Origin: Methylobacillus methanolivorans
Lineage (GTDB): Bacteria; Pseudomonadota; Gammaproteobacteria; Burkholderiales; Methylophilaceae
DNA length: 64,000 nt
Assembly: GCF_020531845.1 (NCBI RefSeq)
Contig: NZ_JAJAVF010000005.1
Location: 69,667 to 133,666, forward strand
Direction: 5' to 3'
Shown: positions 1 to 7,657 of the stretch, in pieces
Position numbering within the stretch: position 1 is the stretch's first letter
Layout: each line of letters begins with the position of its first letter
Notes under the pieces: model-generated
Told to the model about the DNA's origin: nothing
Database searches by the model: none
What the model saw: the letters and a program-made list of their open reading frames with translations, nothing else
Made by a program: the position numbers and the translations under genes

Positions 1-70
1 TCCATATTGAAAGCTGGGCAAGCCCGCTCTACCGCTTTGCAATCCCGGGAAACACAGGAGAAATCCAGTC

Positions 71-100
71 TTGACGCTGTTTGCGGCACGCCCGTATACT
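71..100 (+). promoter_or_regulatory. sigma-70 promoter for the YVTN propeller gene
   Basis: A -35 box TTGACG (71-76) and a -10 box TATACT (95-100) are separated by 18 bases. This predicts a start near 107 and a leader of about 70 bases before the GTG start at 178. It is the best promoter in the first 177 bases, which hold no gene. Assignment is by consensus match only. Confidence 0.6.
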
Positions 101-177
101 GCCAAGTCAACCTTAGCAGACATTGTCGCGTTATTTTATTCAATCAGCAAAACCCGATCGCAAAATAGCCATCAACA

Positions 178-1140
178 GTGAAACACAACATCCGTACCCT
201 CAGTAGCTTCCTACTTCTCCTGACACTCTCGTTTTTGGCTTGTGCCGATGAGGCTTACATTACCAATCAGGGCGAAAATACGGTTTCCGTGATTAACCTT
301 GCCAATCACAGCATCATCGCCACCATTGCCGTAGGCAAAGCGCCAGTTGGTGTAGCCACTTCGCAAAACCTCGGCAAGGCTTATATCAGCAATGTTGATA
401 GCCATTCGGTTTCAGTCATTGACACCAATACCTATACCGTCGTCGATACTATTGATATTTCTGGCTCACCAGTCGGCATCGCCCTGTCACCGGACAGCAA
501 AAGCCTTTATGTCGCTGATTGGAATGACAACCGTGTCCTGGTTATCGATACTGCTGACACATCTCAACGCCGCGAGGTCAGTATAGGCAAAGCCCCGGCT
601 GGTATCGTCATCAGCCCTGACGGCAGCAAGCTTTATGTTGCCAACCGTGATAGCAACGACCTGGCTATTATCGACACGCAAACGCTCAAGGTGCTGCAAC
701 GCGTTGCCACAGGCGAACACCCGTTTGGCATCACGCTCAGCCCTGACGGCAAACAACTACTTGCCGTCAATGTGTATTCCAACAGCCTCTCTGTAATCAA
801 TCTGGACACTTTTGATACACATACAATTGCCGTGGGAGAACACCCATACTGCGTCACGGTGAGTCCAGATAATCGTTATGCTTACGTCACCAATACCCAG
901 GCCGACACCGTATCGGTGATTGACCTGACACAGCATAAAGAAGTGACCAAGATTCGTGTTGGCGGCTTCCCCGAAGGTATCAATTATGATGCCGCCAGCA
1001 ACAAAATTTACGTTGCCAACTGGTTTGACAACTCGGTTTCAGTGATAGACGCCAGTAGCCATAAACATGTCCAGGACATCCCCACAGGCAAGCAAAGCCG
1101 GGCGTTCGGGCAGTTTATACTCAACAAGACGTCACATTGA
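178..1140 (+). CDS. secreted seven-repeat YVTN beta-propeller protein
   Basis: A 320-residue periplasmic protein. It starts at GTG 178 with a clear signal peptide (charged MKHNIR, hydrophobic core, likely cleavage after LACA near residue 23). Seven roughly 40-residue repeats follow, each opening with a variant of YVTN (AYITN, AYISN, LYVAD, LYVAN, LLAVN, AYVTN, IYVAN) and closing with a V.VID strand, so the fold should be a seven-bladed propeller. Related secreted propellers often sit in loci for PQQ-dependent alcohol oxidation, and the next gene is MxaD-like, so a role around periplasmic alcohol oxidation is plausible but not shown. No catalytic residues are recognisable; it may bind a protein partner or metal. 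Confidence 0.85.
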   Translation: MKHNIRTLSSFLLLLTLSFLACADEAYITNQGENTVSVINLANHSIIATIAVGKAPVGVATSQNLGKAYISNVDSHSVSVIDTNTYTVVDTIDISGSPVGIALSPDSKSLYVADWNDNRVLVIDTADTSQRREVSIGKAPAGIVISPDGSKLYVANRDSNDLAIIDTQTLKVLQRVATGEHPFGITLSPDGKQLLAVNVYSNSLSVINLDTFDTHTIAVGEHPYCVTVSPDNRYAYVTNTQADTVSVIDLTQHKEVTKIRVGGFPEGINYDAASNKIYVANWFDNSVSVIDASSHKHVQDIPTGKQSRAFGQFILNKTSH

Positions 1141-1241
1141 TTAGGAGCTAGTTAGTCGCTGTCCCGCCCCACATCCTGTGGTAGCAAGACAGCACATTAA
1201 TCGTTCCGCTTTTTAACTTGCAATAACATGGAGAAATATAG

Positions 1242-1775
1242 ATGAAGAAAATCCTCGCACTCTTGGCTATAGGCCTGCTGCCATTGACCGCAGCCGCTCA
1301 CGGCCCAGCTCCCCAAAAGGTGGAAAAGACCATCATTATCGATGCCACCCCCGATAAAGTCTGGGCATTGGTCAAGGACTTCGGCAACATGCAGAAATGG
1401 CACCCAGCCGTTGAAAGCACCAAGCTCGACAAACGCAAAAATGATGCTGGTGAAGAAGAAACCGTGCGCCTGCTGACCCTCAAGGGCGGTGGCACCATTC
1501 TTGAAAACCTCAAGAGCATCGACGAAGATAGCAAGCAACTCAAGTACGGCATCATTGAAGGCGTGCTGCCAGTTGCTGACTACTACTCCACTATCACAGT
1601 TAAAGCAGCCGATGGCGGCAAGACGGAAGTGAAGTGGATGGGCCGTTTCTACCGTGTCTACAAACTCAACCCACCAATCCCACCAGGCCAGGATGACAAA
1701 TCTGCACTTGATGCCGTCAACGGTGTTTACGATGCAGGCCTAGCTAACCTGAAAAAGGTTGCCGAAGGCAAATAA
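1242..1775 (+). CDS. MxaD-like SRPBCC family periplasmic protein
   Basis: A 177-residue protein with a Sec signal peptide (MKKILALLAIGLLPLTAAAH, cleavage near residue 19), followed by an SRPBCC/polyketide-cyclase fold (the segment I.ATPDKVWALVKDFGNMQKWHP is typical of its N-terminal strand and helix). Secreted SRPBCC proteins of this size in methylotrophs include MxaD, a periplasmic protein that aids electron transfer between methanol dehydrogenase and cytochrome cL. The Shine-Dalgarno GGAG lies about 9 bases before ATG 1242. It follows the YVTN gene by 101 bases on the same strand. The MxaD label is inferred from family, size and secretion; general SRPBCC lipid-binding proteins are the alternative. 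Confidence 0.75.
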   Translation: MKKILALLAIGLLPLTAAAHGPAPQKVEKTIIIDATPDKVWALVKDFGNMQKWHPAVESTKLDKRKNDAGEEETVRLLTLKGGGTILENLKSIDEDSKQLKYGIIEGVLPVADYYSTITVKAADGGKTEVKWMGRFYRVYKLNPPIPPGQDDKSALDAVNGVYDAGLANLKKVAEGK

Positions 1776-1786
1776 CGACTTGTCTT

Positions 1787-1819
1787 GTCACTTACTGACA
1801 ATTTTTGTCAGTAAGTGAC
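1787..1819. promoter_or_regulatory. perfect 14-bp inverted repeat upstream of the pilin promoter
   Basis: The arms at 1787-1800 and 1806-1819 are exact reverse complements (arm GTCACTTACTGACA) around a 5-base loop. No T-tract follows, and a proper terminator comes directly after, so this is not obviously a terminator. TGTC or its complement occurs four times between 1781 and 1809. It lies about 90 bases upstream of the -24 element of the pilin promoter, where an enhancer-binding protein such as PilR would bind. It could also be a hairpin that protects the 3' end of the upstream message. Confidence 0.5.
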
Positions 1820-1822
1820 GCC

Positions 1823-1853
1823 AAAAAAAGCGGAGCAAATGCTCCGCTTTTTT
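1823..1853. terminator. intrinsic terminator after the MxaD-like gene
   Basis: Seven A, the stem GCGGAGC (1830-1836), a 4-base loop AAAT, the return arm GCTCCGC (1841-1847) and a T-run to 1853. The A-run and T-run extend the stem. It separates the MxaD-like gene from the pilin. Confidence 0.85.
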
Positions 1854-1908
1854 ATTCAATCACAGCAAAACCCTTTAAATTCAAATACAAACTCATCACG
1901 CCCAAAAG

Positions 1909-1925
1909 TTGGCATATCCATTGCA
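1909..1925 (+). promoter_or_regulatory. sigma-54 (RpoN) type promoter for the pilin gene
   Basis: The sequence TTGGCATATCCATTGCA matches the -24/-12 consensus: TTGGCA, then TTGCA, with exactly 10 bases between the GG and GC dinucleotides. The predicted start is near 1936, about 55 bases before the pilin ATG. Pilin genes in Pseudomonas and relatives are transcribed by RpoN with PilR, so the context agrees. The perfect inverted repeat at 1787-1819 is placed as an upstream activator site would be. Confidence 0.7.
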
Positions 1926-1991
1926 ATAAGCTAACCATGCGGTACTCCTCCAACCGCAATACAAACTCAACTCAACTAAAAGGGGTTTATG

Positions 1992-2399
1992 ATGAAAAAA
2001 GTACAACAAGGCTTTACGCTGATCGAACTGATGATTGTCGTAGCAATTATTGGTATTTTGGCGGCAGTGGCAATTCCAGCTTATTCAGACTATCAAGCAA
2101 AAGCAAAAGTAACCGCAGGTTTAGCTGAGATTGCTGGTTATAAAACTGCATTTGAAGTACGTGTGAACGATGGTGGCACGGTAGCAGCTATTGCCGATAT
2201 TGGTGTTCCAGCCGCCACTACAGGCAACTGCACCATTTCTGTTACTGGCAATACTATTGCATGTGCATTACAAAATACCCCTAGTCAGATTAGTGGAAGA
2301 ACGATTACTCTAACCCGTGACACAACAACAGGCGCATGGTCTTGCGGCTCTGATATTTCAGATAAGCCTAAATACGCGCCAAAAACCTGCCAAGGCTAA
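1992..2399 (+). CDS. type IV pilin (PilA/PilE-like)
   Basis: A 135-residue prepilin. A short basic leader MKKVQQG is followed by the class III cleavage and methylation site (G/FTLIE) and the hydrophobic alpha-1 helix ([19 protein letters not shown]), with the conserved Glu at position 5 of the mature protein. Four cysteines lie in the C-terminal half (near GNC, IAC, WSC and KTC), enough for two disulfides including the usual D-loop. Mature length, about 128 residues, is at the short end for type IVa major pilins. ATG 1992 is preferred to ATG 1989 because AAGGGG (to 1985) is then 6 rather than 3 bases away. The cognate ATPase and platform genes, pilB and pilC, lie 14 kb downstream. Confidence 0.93.
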   Translation: MKKVQQGFTLIELMIVVAIIGILAAVAIPAYSDYQAKAKVTAGLAEIAGYKTAFEVRVNDGGTVAAIADIGVPAATTGNCTISVTGNTIACALQNTPSQISGRTITLTRDTTTGAWSCGSDISDKPKYAPKTCQG

Positions 2400-2443
2400 C
2401 TTACTACACTAAGGTAATAGCGAAAAAGAATTAATCTTCCTCC

Positions 2444-2486
2444 ACAGGAGACAAAGCAATTATCAGCTTGTCTCCTGTTTCTTTTT
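2444..2486 (+). terminator. intrinsic terminator after the pilin gene
   Basis: Eleven-base arms ACAGGAGACAA (2444-2454) and TTGTCTCCTGT (2468-2478) enclose a 13-base loop and are followed by a pyrimidine tract ending in TTTTTC. It lies 45 bases beyond the pilin stop. The rest of 2400-2608 holds no gene; a weaker imperfect hairpin occurs near 2572-2597. Confidence 0.75.
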
Positions 2487-2608
2487 CAGGATAGCAAAGC
2501 TCCATCCTGTCACTACAATCTCAGACTTCATTCAATACATGACACTGGGCATACAAAAAGCTACTCTCAACTGCCTTTGTCACTTAGTGAGTAGGCAATG
2601 CAATATTA

Positions 2609-3373
2609 TTAAAAATAAATCGCCTGCACCTGTTGCAAAGTTTTTGGCTTTAGTACATACATCGCCTCATAAATCTCTCGCATAATCACCCTCGCCTCAC
2701 CCGGTTTCAAATGTGTGATCCAGACCTGTGGCTGAGATTGCAATTGATCCAAGCCATGCATCAACAATGCTGGGCAGTAATGTCGAGAAACCAGGGCCAG
2801 GGCGATTTCGGCATTGGTAAATGAGGTTTCGATAATCACGTGGCGTAAATTATCCACTTGATTCAGGGCCTGCCAAAATTCGTCACAACTTGTGGTATCA
2901 CCACTGAATGCCAGGCTAGCTTCACCACTATCAAGCAGATAACCCACGGCTGCAACGGTATGATTGGCGGGTAATGCCGTGATCTTTCTTCTGCCAATCT
3001 CAACCACATCGCCGACAGTCAATGGCGCATAGACAAGGGAGGGTTGCTCAATGGAAGGAATTTCGCTGAAATCAGGCCATATTTGACCATTGAAGATGTG
3101 GGTTTGCAGGCTAATGATGGTGTCAGGCAAGGCATATACGATGAGAGGTTGATCACGCTTACCAAGTACAGCATCCAATAGCAGTGGAAGGAAGGCAATA
3201 TGATCAAGATGGGAATGGGTGAGGAAGACATGATCAATCACCGCCATTTGCTCCAGCGTCAGATCACCTACGCCAGTGCCCGCATCAATGAGGATATCGT
3301 CATCCACCAGCAAGGAGGTGGTGCGCAGGCCCTGGCCTATACCACCACTACAGCCCAATACTCTCACCATCAT
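2609..3373 (-). CDS. MBL-fold hydrolase, class II cyclic-nucleotide phosphodiesterase-like
   Basis: A 254-residue metallo-beta-lactamase-fold protein. The metal motif THSHLDH (H53, H55, D57, H58) is followed by IAFLPLLLDAV, which resembles the class II cAMP phosphodiesterase signature. Further ligands fit ALPANHTVAAVGY, AFSGDT and ITHLKPGE. There is no signal peptide, so it should be cytosolic. Its ATG overlaps the stop of the upstream adenylate cyclase (ATGA, 3370-3373), which implies translational coupling and makes cyclic-nucleotide hydrolysis the natural hypothesis. RNase Z-like or other MBL esterase activity remains possible. Confidence 0.75.
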   Translation of the reverse strand: MMVRVLGCSGGIGQGLRTTSLLVDDDILIDAGTGVGDLTLEQMAVIDHVFLTHSHLDHIAFLPLLLDAVLGKRDQPLIVYALPDTIISLQTHIFNGQIWPDFSEIPSIEQPSLVYAPLTVGDVVEIGRRKITALPANHTVAAVGYLLDSGEASLAFSGDTTSCDEFWQALNQVDNLRHVIIETSFTNAEIALALVSRHYCPALLMHGLDQLQSQPQVWITHLKPGEARVIMREIYEAMYVLKPKTLQQVQAIYF

Positions 3374-5589
3374 GCTACGCCTCGCTTGCTTTCAAAATTA
3401 AATACCCCATCCCAATCTACGCTTGGTGCATGTTGGCTGAAATAGGTGATCCGCTCAAGGTAGATTGAGTAGATCATGCGTGCACCATATGTCGCTTGCA
3501 ATGCCATGAATGCCGATTGGGCCTGCGACCAGTGCTGCTGGCGATAAGCCGTTAATGCTAATTCATACTGGCTCAGCTCTTGGTCCATTGAGGCATCATC
3601 ACTTGCAACCGGTGCGAATATCCTCACGGGAACATCCTTGCCCTTGACGCGCACTAGGTCTAATTCACGGTAACGATATTGCGTTGCGGCCTGCGCGGTG
3701 AACTCACTCACGATCACCGGCGCTGCATAATAAGCACTCAGGCCTTCCAATCTCGCGCCTAGGTTGACTGCATCACCCAACACGGTATAGGCCATGCGGA
3801 ACTCGGAGCCCATATTACCCACGGCCATATCACCGCTATTGAGGCCAATGCCGATTTCCAGCACGGGCCAACCTCGTTGCTGGAAATCGGCATTGATTTT
3901 TTCCAGCTCTCGCACCATGTCCAGCGAGGCATTGACAGCATGAGCGGCATGCTGCTCATCATGCAATGGCGCACCCCAGAAGGCCATGATGGCATCTCCA
4001 ATGTATTTGTCGATAGTGCCCCGATGTTGATGGATAACGCGCGTCATCGCTGTGAGGTATTCATTCATGAGCCTGGCTAGGGTTGGCGCATCCAATGCTT
4101 CCGACAGGCTGGTGAATCCGCGGACATCGCAAAACAACACCGTCATCTCACGACTTTCGCCCTGCAGCCCTAGCTCATGTTGATGAGCCGCCATTTCCTC
4201 TACCAGTTCAGGAGGAACATATTGACCGAATAGTTGTGTCAATTGACGTTTGCTGCGTGATTCGATGAAATAGCCGTAACTCATGTTGAGCACGTAAATC
4301 ACGACGACCAGCAGCAAGGCCGAAGCCAATGGCAATACCACGCCAATCTGCCACGACAGCAGGTTAAACAATATCAACAGTAAAAATACCGAGACCACCA
4401 GTACCGAAGCTGGCGCTGGTCGCATCCGAGGGAGCAAGACAGTCAGCCCGACACCAAGAAAGAGTAACAGTAAAAACTCCGCACCCAAGGTATAGGCAGG
4501 CTGTTGTTTGACACTGCCATCCAGAATTCCCGCGATCATGTTGGCATGGATTTCCACGCCTGGGTAAACACTCTGTGCTGGCGTTGCCCGCAAATCCATC
4601 AATCCAGGCGCAGTGGTCCCTATCAAGACAATACGGTTTTTTAGCTGTTGTTGCGGCACTTTGCCATGCAACACATCTGCGGCTGAGACATAGACAAAGC
4701 TACCTTGCCTGCCACGATAAGGGATCAAGGCATTCAGGTGAGCATCCACCGGGATATTGTGCTGCCCTAGTGCCAACCACTCCACACCAGCACCTTGCTC
4801 GCCACCCGCGAAGCCTAACTTCAACGCTACATCACCCAGCACTTGTCGGGCCACTGCCAAGGACAGCGCTTCATAAACACCACCCTGATACACGACTAGC
4901 AGAGGAATGCGGCGGGTGATGCCATCCTCATCAGGGTCGGGGTTAAAGTGTCCTGCGGCTTTTGCTTGCTGTTGCAAGCTGGGAATATTGGCACCGTAGC
5001 CACTGGCATAAAGATAAGCAATATCCCGCCCCTCCAATACCCCAGCCTGGATAACCGGTGATGGCAGCACGCCAATATTCTGCTTGAGGCGTGTATTGTG
5101 CCGGAAATAATATCCCAGCACGACATCACGCCCCCGAATGCTATTAGCAAATAATTGGTCGTAATCGAGCGTGGGAGCCAACTCATCAATCACACTTGCC
5201 AACCCTGGCTGTTGCCGCGCCTTCTGCAAAGCCTGCAATGCTGCCAAACCAGAGCTTTCATTCTTTTCGGCAAACACAACGTCAAAAGCCACTAGCCTGG
5301 CTTGATAATGATCAAACAATTGATCCAGCAAATGCGCCAACTTATTGCGCCCCCAAGGCCAGTGGCCCTCCTGCTGTAGACTGGCTTCATCAATGTCGAC
5401 AATCACGATGTGCGGATCTTGCCCACCCGGCATCAGTAATTGCAGGCGAGCATCATAGGCAAAACGCTCCATGGCATTCACAAAGCCCATGTTGAATGCG
5501 CCTACAACATGGGCCAACAGCAAGATGGTCACTAACACGCCAAGTAACAAGCGGATATAGTGATGGGAAATAAAATAAGAAAGACGCAT
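3370..5589 (-). CDS. CHASE2-domain class III adenylate cyclase
   Basis: A 739-residue membrane cyclase. An N-terminal helix (about 13-32) leads into an extracytoplasmic CHASE2 sensor (about 35-355), then three membrane segments (about 368-437) and a class III cyclase domain (about 478-660). Metal-binding aspartates are D488 (FCDVRGF) and D532 (YIGDAIMAFWG). Adenine-selecting residues are K528 and D606, and the transition-state pair is N609 and R613, so the domain looks active and ATP-specific. The C-terminal 75 residues resemble a TPR-like helical tail. It is followed, with a 4-base overlap, by a putative cyclic-nucleotide phosphodiesterase. The CHASE2 ligand is unknown. Confidence 0.92.
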   Translation of the reverse strand: MRLSYFISHHYIRLLLGVLVTILLLAHVVGAFNMGFVNAMERFAYDARLQLLMPGGQDPHIVIVDIDEASLQQEGHWPWGRNKLAHLLDQLFDHYQARLVAFDVVFAEKNESSGLAALQALQKARQQPGLASVIDELAPTLDYDQLFANSIRGRDVVLGYYFRHNTRLKQNIGVLPSPVIQAGVLEGRDIAYLYASGYGANIPSLQQQAKAAGHFNPDPDEDGITRRIPLLVVYQGGVYEALSLAVARQVLGDVALKLGFAGGEQGAGVEWLALGQHNIPVDAHLNALIPYRGRQGSFVYVSAADVLHGKVPQQQLKNRIVLIGTTAPGLMDLRATPAQSVYPGVEIHANMIAGILDGSVKQQPAYTLGAEFLLLLFLGVGLTVLLPRMRPAPASVLVVSVFLLLILFNLLSWQIGVVLPLASALLLVVVIYVLNMSYGYFIESRSKRQLTQLFGQYVPPELVEEMAAHQHELGLQGESREMTVLFCDVRGFTSLSEALDAPTLARLMNEYLTAMTRVIHQHRGTIDKYIGDAIMAFWGAPLHDEQHAAHAVNASLDMVRELEKINADFQQRGWPVLEIGIGLNSGDMAVGNMGSEFRMAYTVLGDAVNLGARLEGLSAYYAAPVIVSEFTAQAATQYRYRELDLVRVKGKDVPVRIFAPVASDDASMDQELSQYELALTAYRQQHWSQAQSAFMALQATYGARMIYSIYLERITYFSQHAPSVDWDGVFNFESKRGVA

Positions 5590-5733
5590 GCAGGAACAGT
5601 GACAGTCTGGTTATGCAAGTAAGTACTGGTTTTTCAGAAGCATAGCGTAAAGGGCGCACGAACACAGTAGCAACATGCCACCATAGCCATTACATGGCAA
5701 AATGCCATTTTCGCCCAACACTAGGCTACATTG

Positions 5734-6402
5734 ATGTCTTTATTAGATTTTATTGAAATTGCTTCCGACGATACCATCCAAAACAGCGTGATCTGGCTGC
5801 ATGGCCTGGGTGCAGATGGCAACGATTTTGCACCAGTAGTGCGTGAGCTTGCGTTACCCCACACCCGATTTATTTTGCCCCACGCCCCTGCGATGGCAGT
5901 GACCGTCAATAATGGCTATGTCATGCCTGCCTGGTACGATATTTATAGCTTCCAGCCTGGTGCCATACAAGATGGCAAGGGTATACGTGCTACCCAGCAA
6001 AAAATTGAAGCCTTGATCGCGCATGAAATTGCCCGCGGGATTCCAGCAGAACGCATCATGCTGGCGGGGTTTTCGCAAGGTGGCGTCATTGCCCTGCACA
6101 CAGCCTTACGGCATGACACCCCACTGGCAGGCGTACTGGCACTTTCCACCTACCTCGGGCTAGCTGACAGCCTGGCAACGGAAAAACATCCCGCCAACCA
6201 AGCCACCCCTATCCTCATGGCGCATGGTTCCCAGGACAATGTGATTCCGCTTGCGCGCTATCAAGCCTCGGTTCAGGCCCTACAAGGCGAAGGCTATGCA
6301 CTGGAGTTGCACGAATACCCGATGCCACATTCGGTTTGCATGGAAGAGATTGATGATATCCGCCGCTTTATGCAGCACCAGCTGGGATTATCATTAACTT
6401 AA
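5734..6402 (+). CDS. carboxylesterase / phospholipase family alpha/beta-hydrolase
   Basis: A 222-residue cytosolic serine hydrolase of the carboxylesterase-2/acyl-protein-thioesterase family. The nucleophile elbow is GFSQGG, the oxyanion region LHGLGADGNDF is near the N terminus, and the acid and base fit GSQDNVIP and MPHSVC. It should cleave short-chain esters; its natural substrate is unknown. ATG 5734 is chosen over the TTG codon directly before it. It reads towards xseB, 99 bases downstream, and is probably separately transcribed. Confidence 0.88.
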   Translation: MSLLDFIEIASDDTIQNSVIWLHGLGADGNDFAPVVRELALPHTRFILPHAPAMAVTVNNGYVMPAWYDIYSFQPGAIQDGKGIRATQQKIEALIAHEIARGIPAERIMLAGFSQGGVIALHTALRHDTPLAGVLALSTYLGLADSLATEKHPANQATPILMAHGSQDNVIPLARYQASVQALQGEGYALELHEYPMPHSVCMEEIDDIRRFMQHQLGLSLT

Positions 6403-6501
6403 TCATGGTTTACAGGGGCAGTTCAGCGTAAAATGGCACATTATTTTCAATAACTGCAACGAGCAGCAGTGATGCTATCTGCTCCTGCACCGGTTGTTTT
6501 C

Positions 6502-6759
6502 ATGAGTAAAAAAACCAAAGCTGACGACCAGCAATCCAGCATATTTGAAGCGTTGAGCTTTGAAGCCGCCATGACAGAGCTTGAAAGCCTGGTCGCACAG
6601 ATAGAGTCCGGCCAGTTGCCACTTGAACAATCCCTCGCGGCCTACAAGCGCGGCTCGGAGCTTGTGCAACATTGCCAGCAATCCCTGGCAGATGTTGAGC
6701 AACAAGTACGTATCCTCACTGAATCCAACCAGCTACAACCCTACAACGATACTAAATGA
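6502..6759 (+). CDS. xseB: exodeoxyribonuclease VII small subunit
   Basis: An 85-residue protein containing the XseB core SFEAAMTELESLVAQIESG and LEQSLAAYKRGSELVQHCQQ. It combines with XseA (not in this window) to form exonuclease VII, which degrades single-stranded DNA from both ends. The start is set at ATG 6502 (MSKKTK), which gives the usual length; a GTG at 6469 and ATG at 6472 would add a non-conserved extension. Its stop overlaps the ispA start by four bases (ATGA), the xseB-ispA-dxs order found widely in proteobacteria. Confidence 0.93.
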   Translation: MSKKTKADDQQSSIFEALSFEAAMTELESLVAQIESGQLPLEQSLAAYKRGSELVQHCQQSLADVEQQVRILTESNQLQPYNDTK

Positions 6760-7646
6760 CCGATTTCCAAAGCTGGGCTCAACATACCCAACAACGTATG
6801 GAGCAAGTGCTGAATAGCCTGCTGCCAGCCTCCGATATTGCTCCCGACCGTTTGCATGAAGCCATGCGCTACGCCGTGCTAGGTGGTGGCAAGCGTGTGC
6901 GTGCATTGCTGGCCCATGCCGCAGGTGAGCTCTGTGGCGCCAATCCGGCAAAAGTGGATATTGCTGCCGCTGCCGTGGAATTGATCCACGCCTATTCCCT
7001 CGTGCACGACGACATGCCCTGCATGGACGACGACGACCTGCGCCGTGGCAAACCATCGTGTCACAAGCAATACGATGATGCTACCGCCCTGCTAGTTGGC
7101 GATGCGTTGCAAACCCTGGCATTCCAATCGCTGGCAACCCCGGGCCTATGTACCGAGCCTGCTCGTCAACTGGACATGGTCAATCTGCTCGCCATCGCTA
7201 GCGGTTCACGTGGCATGGCAGGAGGCCAAGCGATTGACCTCGCCAGCGTAGGCAAGGCATTGGACCAAACCGAGCTGGAATATATGCATATCCACAAAAC
7301 CGGTGCATTAATCCGTGCTGCGGCCCTGCTGGGCGCACACTGTGCCGATGACTTGGACCAAGATCAACTGCATGCCATTGATCACTATGCCCAAGCCATT
7401 GGCCTTGCATTTCAGGTGGTGGATGACATTCTTGATGCAGAAGCGGATAGCGAAACCCTTGGCAAGACTGCAGGCAAGGATGCGGAAAGTAATAAACCTA
7501 CCTACGTCACCATTCTGGGCATAGACCAAGCGAAGCGATTGGCGCAGGAGCTGCTTGACGATGCACTGGCACCGTTAGCCTCATATGGCGATGCCGCGCA
7601 GCAGCTCAAGCAGGTGGCATATTTCATTACTCAACGTAGCTTTTAA
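6756..7646 (+). CDS. ispA: farnesyl diphosphate synthase (short-chain polyprenyl synthase)
   Basis: A 296-residue prenyltransferase that adds isopentenyl diphosphate to dimethylallyl and geranyl diphosphate. The first aspartate-rich motif is [14 protein letters not shown] (from D85), the second is [12 protein letters not shown] in the C-terminal third, and [10 protein letters not shown] binds the pyrophosphate. It supplies precursor for undecaprenyl phosphate and the ubiquinone side chain. It overlaps xseB and lies 11 bases before dxs, so xseB-ispA-dxs is one transcript. Confidence 0.95.
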   Translation: MTDFQSWAQHTQQRMEQVLNSLLPASDIAPDRLHEAMRYAVLGGGKRVRALLAHAAGELCGANPAKVDIAAAAVELIHAYSLVHDDMPCMDDDDLRRGKPSCHKQYDDATALLVGDALQTLAFQSLATPGLCTEPARQLDMVNLLAIASGSRGMAGGQAIDLASVGKALDQTELEYMHIHKTGALIRAAALLGAHCADDLDQDQLHAIDHYAQAIGLAFQVVDDILDAEADSETLGKTAGKDAESNKPTYVTILGIDQAKRLAQELLDDALAPLASYGDAAQQLKQVAYFITQRSF

Positions 7647-7657
7647 GCGGGTCGGCC

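Noticed and set aside
1805..2128. Plus-strand frame overlapping the pilin start
   Set aside because: It crosses a terminator and the sigma-54 promoter and has no protein-like pattern; the pilin is in another frame.
2572..2597. Imperfect hairpin between the pilin and phosphodiesterase genes
   Set aside because: Several mismatches and no T-run on either strand; too weak to call as a terminator for the minus-strand operon.
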